Source: Cololabis saira (lineage: Eukaryota > Chordata > Actinopteri > Beloniformes > Belonidae). Taken from it: a DNA stretch of 64,000 bases. Location: positions 36,297,505-36,361,504 of the forward strand of contig NC_084590.1 in the NCBI RefSeq assembly GCF_033807715.1, given 5' to 3'. Of this stretch, positions 54,601 to 64,000 are shown in pieces. Under the pieces are notes generated by a model, which was not told the origin of the DNA, made no database searches, and saw only the letters and a list, made by a program, of their open reading frames with translations. The position numbers and the translations under genes were made by a program. Each line of letters starts with the position of its first letter. Within the stretch, counting starts at the first letter, position 1.

Positions 54601-57600
54601 AGATACAGTAAAACAGTTTTCCAAGTTAAAGTTACTCCGTGTCACAATTGTAACTCTTGAGGTGACGAATAATGTTTCAAGATGAGGTGAAAGCATGGAA
54701 AAGACAAGGCTACGCTGGCATGAGTGAGCAGGGGGAAAAAAAATACATCAATTCATGAAGGAAGAAAGGAAAAGGAAATGTAACCTCCATGAGAACAAAA
54801 CAAAGTGAGGAAAAATACTAATTACATCTGTGCTTTTGCCACAGTAAGCAATCCCCCTTCTGTCTGCCAGGAGTTGTATTTCCAGCACTGGGACCGCCTT
54901 CCCCATTCAAACCGTCCTATCAGGTAAGGCCTCTAAAATGATCAACAAACACATGGGATAATATTAAAATAACCATTCTTCACATCACTGATTACCAATT
55001 CATTATGTTCATTTTTCAGATTATCCTACCTAGTTTTGTCCGCTCGGATCTAACGACCCATAGAGTCACATATAAAACATCTGCTTCGACGGATGAGATT
55101 CCTCTTCAAACAGCAACACGTGATGGTCTTCACAAGAGACAAGGTTCAAATGTGTTTTACAGAATTGAAATTGAAAAAAGAAAACCAACATATTTTCACA
55201 CAGAGAAAGCAGGCTACAATCCAATTTATACAAAACCAACATCTGATTATAAGATTGTGAATTAGATGAAATAAAAACTGAATGATGTGCGTTTAATAGC
55301 CACCCTTCATCGTGAGCAAATCAACCATTTAACAGATTAGTCATTTTTACCGAGTGTCAGAAAAGCTTGTTTGGGAGGGGCTGCATGGTCTCACAAGAGC
55401 TTGAAAAAGTTGAATGAATACAGCGCTATTGTTTTCTTGCTTGGGAACGGGGCTCCCACAGGACAGGACCCGACTTAAACCAGGGACGGCGATCAGAGCG
55501 GTTGGGTTTAAACTGGCATGTGGTTCTCATTGCTGCAGTTTAGTGAGTAATGCTTGTGTACTGGTGCCTTAACTGGCCCCGGCCGTGCGTGTGAGCCGAT
55601 CAAAACCACATGTTCCAGTACGACTGTGTCTGTGGGCTTATAAAGATGGAGCTCTGGCTGAAGAGCTGCCCCTGGCTCTCACAGCTTCACATAGCACTCT
55701 TTGCATGTTAAAAACATTTTTTTTTTTCCCACTGTTGGCTGATGCAACGTAGTACAACTTCCACGTGCAGATTATTTTCCCTGACTAAGGGATTTGGGTT
55801 CTGATTTATTGTGCAGCACTGTTGCTGAAAGTGGGGATTTATTTTTCTAAGAGTACCCCTTCAGTTGATGCTCCATCTGCCATCAGAGAAGAAAGGAAAT
55901 TATTGTAAGTAAATTACAATAATAGTCATTTGGAAAGATTACTGTTTAGAAGTGTAAGAGATTTATTGAGCCAGCATTACATTTGAAAACCCAACCCGAA
56001 AAAAAAAAGAAGACGTGAACTGCTTCCTCACAACAGAATGCAATTTTGTTTCACTCGTATAGTTTCTTTTCAAGGGATAACCCTTTACAGACTTCTGTCT
56101 ACATCTGGTTTACATTTCCACAAGTATTTTCCTGTCACAGTTTTTTCTGCACACTTTTTGCTTTTAGACATACAAACTGTGAAGTGAATCAAAGCTGAAA
56201 ATTCACGGCTCTTTTTACAAAATTTACAAATCGACAATTTAAAAAAGAACAACCAAAACAACAACCTTCTTTCTATGAAATTAAATGTGTTTCCAGTTCC
56301 TAAAAGAGAACGGGCTGGAAGCTTTTCATAGAAATGGAATCGAATAATGTTTTTGGTGAATTAAACATTTAAAGTTTTGAAAAATTCAGTTTGATAACCT
56401 AACAACCTAACAAATGAGTGAGAGTGATATAAAAGTGATGGTCTGGATGTAAAACCTGAAGTCTATATATCCTGTCAGCCTGCTGACTGGGCCAGTGTGC
56501 CTTATCTCCAGCAGCCAGGATGCTGATTACAGACAGACTGTAGAGGCATGCACATACATCCTGCTCTGTGTTGGAGAAACTGGATCAGCCTCCACACCAC
56601 CACAGATATCCCTGCAGTCATTATTATGCAGCAAACTCTAATAGATTAGTGGGCAGATTCTCTCTGCAGTATTGTTTGATGCAAACAGCTTCAAATGTTG
56701 ATGATGATCGGTGATGCTGACTCTTTCCTGCTTCATATCATTGTGAAGGGCCCGGCCCACTCTTTGAAGCAACACCACTTCGACCACATGGGGGCATAAA
56801 GATCTGCTGTGATGAAAACAGAGCGACCGACAATACTGCTTGAATGAGTAGAGATGGTCCGGCATGTTATGTAATATTACTTTATCTCACTACAGGTGCA
56901 TTTTGGTGTGACTTAACAGCAGGACTTTCTAGTGCCCTCCTGTGGTCAGAAAATATGTTGCTACATAGAGTGGCTTTAAATTGGTGCAACTCTGCATTGT
57001 ACACATTAGGATATTTTGTAAGACACAAACCCAGACACGTAGAAGGCAGGTGGATAAGAAACGTGTAACTTTTTTTTAAATAGGTCAAAGACAATAGAAC
57101 AGAAGTCTTGCTCAAATTAAATAAAATAATGAAACTATGGCAACAAACCAAAGTAATGTGGTAAACCCCATGGAGCATGACAGTATTTGGCTTAAAATCC
57201 CAATCTGTTTTCAGATCTCCACCTGACACAAAACAACCCTGTTGATCAGGATGTAGGATGACGGTTGGAGGATATTATGCAAACCGAACTCAATTAGTTC
57301 AGAGCTCTCCTTTTCTTTCTTTATTTTTTAAAAACAGAACCTCTTTAATGTACATAAATTAATTCATGTCAAGACAAGAATGTCTGTGACTCGAAGAAAA
57401 ATAATCTCCATCAAAATATAAAAGACTGAAAAATATTAAACAGCTTTAAATGCTTTATTCACCCACTTTTCTAACAGCAAGGATAGAATAGAGTCGACAA
57501 TAAAGGCCATATAACTTCAATCGTATGTCAGTAATGCCTTAAGAAGCACAAAAACATTACAATAAATAATTAGGCCTGGAGTCAAATCAACAATGACTGG

Positions 57601-57650
57601 TAAAAACAAGAAACATAACTAAAACTCATCAATTTGTTCTCCCCATCCCA
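51610..57650. other. Intergenic DNA, no established gene
   Basis: Mostly AT-rich single-copy-looking sequence. One exon-like segment (54845-54923) is reported as a finding. No match to known proteins in any frame I read. Confidence 0.4.
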
Positions 57651-57656
57651 CAATCC

Positions 57657-57712
57657 TGCTTGGTACAGTCCATGTTGACACCACCTGGTGTCAACATGGA
57701 CTGTACCAAGCA
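57657..57712. repeat. Perfect inverted repeat, 27-bp arms, 2-bp spacer
   Basis: Arm 57657-57683 (TGCTTGGTACAGTCC...) is the exact reverse complement of 57686-57712, with CC between. No mismatch. Confidence 0.98.
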
Positions 57713-58029
57713 AGAACCTCTATGTTTTAGAACGGTTGTCCTCCGTCTTGTTCGTTCCAAGCTGCTGTGCATGTTGACCGTTGTAAATGCAGATGTGTTT
57801 TCTGTGCTGATTGTTTGTACCTACCGAAAAAAAAAAAAAGAAAAAGGTGTGCACACCCTCAAAAGAGCACCCTCCTCACCCAAGAAGTGGTCCTTAGACA
57901 AAACGCTGCTTAGGAATCGAAGTAAAAAGGCAAAGCAGCACTCAAGTTGAAAAACATAAGCAAAAAACAAAACAAAGAAGTAAAATCTGAGATCAGCAAA
58001 AGGTCAATTGTAAATGTAGTTTCTAAAGG

Positions 58030-58312
58030 CATTGCACTGATATTAATATAATCAGATAAACTTTCCTCGGCCTCCGGCAGGAGGGTCCCCCCTTATATCC
58101 AGGTCCTGCTCAAGGTTTCCTCCCTCCTAAAGGGGAGTTTTTCCTTGCCACTGTTTGGCTTAAGGTTTGTCTCCCACTGGGGGAGTTTATTACCTGCCAT
58201 TGTTTATGTTATGTTTATGTAATAATTGCTTGGGTCTGTGGAAAGTGCCTAGAGACAACTTCTGTTGTAATAGACGCTATATAAATAAAATTGAATTGAA
58301 TTGAATTGAATT
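58030..58312 (+). mobile_element. LINE 3' UTR/tail with TTGAA repeats
   Basis: Contains TCCTGCTCAAGGTTTCCTCC and GGGAGTTTTTCCTTGCCACT, widespread in fish L2-like 3' UTRs, then AGACGCTATATAAATAAAAT and (TTGAA)4. Same tail as the SINE at 40290-40540. Confidence 0.75.
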
Positions 58313-58442
58313 TTCCTGAGATAAATTCGTTCGGGGTTAATGTGCTCATTGAGTGACTTGCCTTTTTTAATTTTCTTTTTGTACCTTTCCTTGAATAACT
58401 TTCTTGCAGATATAATCACATTCCTTTGAACTTTTTTTTTTT

Positions 58443-59374
58443 TCACCAGAAGAAAATATGTTTGTGTCATACTATTTGCCGATGACACAAACATATTTTA
58501 TTCTGGTGAGAATTTACAGCAACTTTTGGAAAATATTACCTCAGAATTTGACAAAATTAAGGAATGGTTTGACAATAACAAGTTATCATTAAACTTAAAC
58601 AAAATTAAAATGATGGTATTTGGAAACAATAAAAACAATCAAGCACAGGTACAGATTGAGGGTGTAAACATTGAAAGAGTACATGAAACTAAATGTCTTG
58701 GGGTAATTATAGATGACAAGATTTGCTGGAAATCTCATATTAAATACATCCACAACAAAGTATCTAGAGGCATCTCAGTTCTGGCCAGAGCAAAGCAATT
58801 CCTGGATAGCAAATCACTCCACATTCTGTTCTGTTCCCTGGTTCTGCCTTATCTAAGTTACTGTTTAGAGGTTTGGGGAAATACATATAAAAGTTCACTG
58901 CAACCATACTGCAGAAAAAGCCATAAGGATAATTCATAAGGCTGGTTTTCATGAACACACCAATTCCTTATTCTTCAATTCTAAAATAATCACATTTTTT
59001 GACATAGTAGAATTCCAAACTGCACAATTCATGTATAAAGCTATAGGAACAACTCATTACCATGTCACTTGCAGGAAATGTTTTATGACAGAGAGGGGAA
59101 GTATAATTTAAGGGGTACTCTAAATTTGAAGACTCGTAGAACACGAACAACTATGAAAAGATTTTCTATATCAGTCAGTGGAGTTAAACTATGGAACAGA
59201 ATGGATTCAGAATTTAAACAATGTCCAAACATTAACCAGTTTAAAAACAGATATAAAAACCTGATTCTCACGAGGTACAAAGAGGAAGGGGTTCAGCGGC
59301 TTTTAGGGGCCTACAGATAACACTATTGGGGGAATGGGTAGATCTGTGTATATTTATGTACAGAAATGGGCAGC

Positions 59375-59419
<45 letters not shown>

Positions 59420-59800
59420 TAAATAAGTATATCTATATAAATATTTATATGGTCATGTGTGTACAAATATATAGAAATATTCAACTATGTGTATGTATGT
59501 ATGCATGTATAAGTATGTGTGTGAGTATAATTACAGTATATAATAATAATGTTACTGTTATTTAGCAGTGTGAGTACAGTGTGTGAATATTTATAAATAC
59601 GGGTTAAATGATCAGTGAATGGGGGTAGGACTAAATAAGTTTACACTTCTTCCTACTCCTTTTTTTGGCACATGTAAATCAAGATAGCAAGTTTTAAAGG
59701 ATGAAATTCTTTGTTTTGTTGTTGTTTTCTTAAACTTCTCATGAAGTGTTGTTTCTTTTTTTTACATGTACAAAAAATAAATAAATAAATAAAAATAAAT
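58443..59800 (+). mobile_element. 5'-truncated LINE with reverse-transcriptase ORF end
   Basis: Starts within the catalytic motif region (VILFADDTNIFYSGE). It continues as ITSEFDKIKEWFDNNKLSLN, ETKCLGVIIDDKICWKSHIK and LPYLSYCLEVWGNT. A frameshift near 58900 moves to another frame, ending YNLRGTLNLKTRRTRT and SGVKLWNRMDSEFKQCPNIN. 3' UTR with a TA repeat; ends in (AAAT)n near 59800. The clade looks CR1/L2/Rex1-like. Confidence 0.85.
59379..59416 (+). repeat. (TA)19 microsatellite
   Basis: Dinucleotide run in the LINE 3' region. Confidence 0.97.
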
Positions 59801-61780
59801 TAAAAAAAACTTTTCTGGGGAAATACGTCAACAAGAAGAGATATCTGGGAAGGGGTTTCAAAAAAGTAAAAAGAAAAAAAAAGGCAGGTCTGGTTTTCTG
59901 TGGTTCCTAAATAATCCCACCCACTTTCGTTCAAACATAGAATTTCTTTCACGTTTTAGAGGGATTGAAATGCTACGGGGGAACTGCGCTATGTCAGGAA
60001 GATGATTTGGGTTGACATGTCCAGGGAGTCTGTGATTTTCACTGAAGTGTCAATGAGTCAGCTGAGGACGGTGCTGCTATTTCTGAACTACTGCAGCTGT
60101 GCCAGAAAAACGGCAGGAAAATAACTTGGGTTTACGTCAACTATATTTGTCTCAGAGGAACGTGACACCTGAAACAAAAAAACCCACCCGACCTATGACC
60201 TTTCTAATAGAGTGTAAAAGAAAGATCACCTACATGGGGACACAATACTGGGCCACCCCTGTTGTAGGTGTGAGAAACACCCCTGGATACGCATTATACA
60301 CCTGCAGACACATTATCACAAAGTGTTGGTGCTTAAATACTATAAATGTCATTGGATAAAGAAAAGTGCACAAATACCATGACTGCGTTATCAGGAGCCT
60401 CAAGCCGGCTGCAGCTTTTCTCTTCTACTCATCAGCAGTTTTGGCTCCGGTACCCCTGAATATGCCTTTTTTATTATACTACTGACAAAAAACAGCATCA
60501 TCCCTCCATTCAGACATCTTCTCGCTGTTAAGAAAGCTTTCCTAAACCAAACTATATCATATTTTAAGATTAAGTACAATTAATGTCTAGAAACTGAAAG
60601 AAAGCTGTTTGCTGCAGAAATGATGTCAGGAAGCCTTTATTCAAACACAAAAAAGGCAACGCTTATGCTGACAATTCAGATTTCAGATGTAAAGAGGCTG
60701 AAAATATAGGTCTGAAAATACAAAAAAAATGTTTCATTTGAACTGAAACACTTTCCTCTGTGATGCTGTGATGGACCACTGGTCGGACTGCAACATCACA
60801 TATCACTGACAGCACGTAACTAGTGTCTTGTTTAGCATTGACATCTCCTTATCTGTGAGTTATTCATCACACTGATTACTATACTTAAGATTTTAGTCAC
60901 ATATTATTTGACTTTCAGTATGAAAAACTTCCAAATATTGCAAAAACCTTTTTTATGCTTTTTTGATGCAGTTTATTTCCCAAAACAGTGTAATGGAAAA
61001 TCTTTTTGTTTATTTCCATGTCTCCGGCAGCCTGGATGTGATGCAGCTGGCCAATCTAAAGTCATCAAAGTCTAGTTTCTAGCTGATTTTGGTCACAGTA
61101 CGATGTAGTTGTGCTATAACACTGCTTAATAATCATACATTACTCCATTACAGTAGGGCTTTCCCTCTGAATAATCATTTAATTATCATCCGCTGCCTTC
61201 ATCATCTGACTGTTTTCTCAACAGCGGTGGCGGCGATCCCAATAAAGATGTTTTTGTCCATCTTCTTCAAAAATTTGATTTTCTTTTTCATTGTTTTGAA
61301 GAGAAGTCTCACGGGACGAGATACTGAACTTAACAGGGAGAGAATGCAACGTATATCTACACTGCTGCGGGCGACACAGTCTTCAAAGATAAAACATCGT
61401 GTCCATTTTTAACATCCCGGTCTGACAGAAAAGCTTATTAATTACATGCCGAGCCTCCTTACATGTCATTACCACACGTTTTGTGTTTTGTTTTTGTTTG
61501 GTTGATTTTTTGAGTCATTAAAGGCCCTGCACTAGAAAAGGAGGAGAGCACTGTGCTCATGCAGTACCAACCATTTGGTCTGTTATTTAAATGCTGGTGT
61601 AAAAAGTATATAAATGACATTCAACATATGGCATAAGACTGTAATTCATATACAATGTAGTAATTTAAGATTATTCCTTCTCATAAAAGTTCTTGTCTAT
61701 AGGTATATGCTATAGCTCCACAGAGGTAACGTTTAATGGAGTCATTTCACACTGAATACACAAACACATTCATTTCAGTG
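59801..61780. other. Intergenic DNA, nothing seen
   Basis: AT-rich non-coding sequence, no repeat or exon I can support. Confidence 0.5.
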
Positions 61781-61781
61781 A

Positions 61782-62426
61782 CTAATGACAGTTTATTGGT
61801 GTGGCGGGGAAAAAAGCACGGAGATAAAACACGAGTTGGACACAATATATAGGAGGCATCAATCCAGGCACAGAATGAAAAATGTAGAAAAATGTGAGAC
61901 TGCGTGTGTGTTTCCTGGATCTGAGGGTCTCATGTTCCCATCTCCCTCTTGTTCTTTGATGATTCTCATCTTCTTCTAACCAGCAGGGCTGATTCAAGTG
62001 CCTGTGTTGTCCATATTCTGATTGTGACTCAAACAAGCATGGAAGAGTTTGAGTCGTTGAGATTATTAGAGTATATGCTGGAAAAAGTAGCATTGATATT
62101 GTGTTGATAATGTATGTCTGGGAGAAGGAGTTGTGTGCATTCATGCGCCATGAGCTCCACTCATCAGGAAGCCTCCAGGTATTCCACCAATCAAAAAACA
62201 CTTGGGGATAAATCTGTCGATTTGCAGTAAGAGTCTTGCCTTGTGAATCTTGATCTTTGTCATCTTCAAATAATCCGGCCCTCTGAGTCACACTGGGTGA
62301 AAAGCTGCTCTGGAGACACTCTTTCCTGCATTTCAAAAACCTGAGCACTCGACCATGTGCCAGAGCCATTGAGGAACACTCAAACTTTTCCTTTCTTCGT
62401 TTGCAACAAAGCCTGCAATCCATCAC
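61782..62426 (-). other. Unrecognised 214-codon open frame
   Basis: The longest open frame in the window not explained by repeats or by known exons. From Met: MMDCRLCCKRRKEKFECSSM; middle YPQVFFDWWNTWRLPDEWSS; hydrophobic stretch TISMLLFPAYTLIIS. No domain recognised, no signal peptide at the N terminus. The low-complexity signature of microsatellite ORFs is absent. It may be chance, an exon with read-through, or part of an unknown repeat. Confidence 0.2.
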
Positions 62427-62555
62427 TCACTTCCTGTTTGTTCAGCAAGTCAGTTTACACACTTCCTGTATAGTCCAAAGGACTTCCCTCACCGTTCTCT
62501 GGGCACACTAAATTCCTTCAACGTTTTGCTTATCTGCTCAGCACACTGTGACACA

Positions 62556-62558
<3 letters not shown>

Positions 62559-62622
<64 letters not shown>
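62559..62622. repeat. (AC)32 microsatellite
   Basis: Uninterrupted dinucleotide run of 64 bases. Confidence 0.98.
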
Positions 62623-62625
<3 letters not shown>

Positions 62626-64000
62626 TCCCTGAACAAAGCAAGTCATTTATAAACGGTGAACAACTGGCTCGAACCGTCCTGGCCAGAATGGTCTTTTGAG
62701 GTACTTTCGAGGAGTCTTACCTTAATGGTGGGCTGGCTGATAGCTTTGCTTCTTGGCAATTTGCAAATGTTCTGCCTCATTTCTGCAACAAAGTGTTCAG
62801 GAGATGTTGTAGATTCATTAAACTGGACCAAACAGACTGCTTTAGGATGCTTCTCTGGAACTGGTGCGAGGAATTTTCAGTTCCTGAACTAAGAAATCAT
62901 TTTTCTTTTAGCTAACTAACCTACTTTCTATTAAAAATATGGAGTTACCTGTGGGTGATTATAGAATCTTACAACCATCTTCTTCACTATCAGTGGCCTA
63001 GAATGAGTAATAAGATACACACTTCTGCTCGGAGCGTTTGTCTTCCTCCCATGCTCCCCCACCGTCTCGGTGGCGGTCCCTGTATCTGTTGACACTGACG
63101 TATTACCCCCCTGCTGACAGAGCTCTCCAAGTCCAGGCTCCTTTACGTCTCACGTCCATCATATGTTGTCCCTGCAACACTGTGGGTTTTGGGAGCATCA
63201 GGAAGAGCTGCAGGCTTACCAGCACCACCAGCGGCACCTCCAACACGTTCAATTCTGCCTTGCAAAGTCTCTATGAAAACAAAACGGGAAAAAAAGTGTG
63301 CCAAAAACTAGTCCGTGGTGTAAAAGTGCTGATCTTGGGAGTTAATTAGTTAGTAGAAGTGCTGAGGCGGCTCATAAAGCTCAATGTTTCAAATCAGCCC
63401 CAGGATGCACAGTCGTCTGTTATAAATACTCGGGACGGAGGGATGATGCAAGCAATACGCTGCGCGTGACTTTAAAGTTTTGAGAATTTTTATACAGAAA
63501 TACTCAGATGTTTCTCAAATGCTGTTTGTGTTTTAAACATGAGAGGCCACGACTGCTGCTGCCGCTTCAACGCTCAGGTTAAATGCATCAGAGGAGATAG
63601 TGCTACTCCCTTTCCTACACGCTAAAATGTGTCCACGTCAATTATTCAACACCAGAGGCCGGCGGCAAGTGTGCAGAGCGAAAAAAGGCACGCTCAGGAC
63701 GAAACAAGCCGATAGCTGCGAGGATGAAGGTGCAGGCTTATTCAGCGGTGGTGGTGCTGTTATTCAGCGAGTGTCACTGCTTTTGGCTTGAGTGCATGTC
63801 AAGTGGTGCTTTTTGAAGAGACGTGACCTGGCTGCTTTAGGACCAGCACTCAGAGAGACGACCAGTGTACTTCGAGGAAAGGGCACTAACAGACCAAGCA
63901 ACAATGGAACAGGTGGAAGTTAACCAACAGGAAATCTGGGAATGTCTGATTCTTTTTCATAATCTTCTTAAAGGAGCTTGAGGCCGGATTGTGCAAGATT
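62623..64000. other. Window end, no established gene
   Basis: Moderate GC. One short exon-like segment on the minus strand (63220-63270) is given as a finding. Otherwise nothing to call. Confidence 0.4.

Noticed and set aside
43401..64000. Search for acaca coding exons on plus, expected from the human head-to-head order
   Set aside because: No frame matched the acetyl-CoA carboxylase N-terminal or biotin carboxylase sequence; the gene may start further away or be elsewhere.

Overview
This is a window of vertebrate nuclear DNA, almost certainly from a ray-finned (teleost) fish. The evidence is spliced genes with GT-AG introns, long CA/GATA/GAAA microsatellites, and dense fish-type interspersed repeats: L2/Rex-like LINEs with TTGAA tails, tRNA-headed SINEs and hAT-type MITEs. 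There are no operons, CRISPR arrays or prokaryotic features.

Two genes can be read with confidence, both on the minus strand. (1) dusp14 (dual-specificity phosphatase 14): its whole coding region lies in one exon at 1347-1979. A 3' splice site at 2073/2074, a short upstream ORF, and a probable 5' non-coding exon ending at 8473 in a CpG-richer patch were found by eye. (2) tada2a (transcriptional adaptor 2A, a histone-acetyltransferase complex subunit): I assembled it from 15 coding exons between 43183 and 24938. The 1338-nt reading frame stays in phase throughout and encodes 445 residues with ZZ, SANT and SWIRM domains. Human TADA2A and DUSP14 are tandem neighbours in the same order and orientation, which supports both calls.

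Layout: 1-1000 3' flank; 1030-8720 dusp14 with one ~6.4-kb intron; 8719-9192 an almost pure purine tract at the presumed dusp14 upstream edge; 9.2-24.6 kb intergenic DNA with LINE, MITE and SINE remnants; 24.6-43.2 kb tada2a, whose introns hold several transposons with readable target-site duplications; 43.2-43.4 kb its probable promoter; 43.4-64 kb a gene-poor stretch in which I found no convincing gene, only repeats, a near-perfect 54-bp palindrome, a hairpin at a LINE breakpoint, an unrecognised 214-codon ORF and two weak exon-like segments.

The most unusual item is the last tada2a intron. Its 3' end is an uninterrupted (TG)n tract of 221 bases with no adenine or AG, so the branch point must be unusually distant or atypical. 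I saw no previously undescribed multi-gene system. The genes are ordinary, and the interest lies in splice-site architecture, repeats and fold-back structures.
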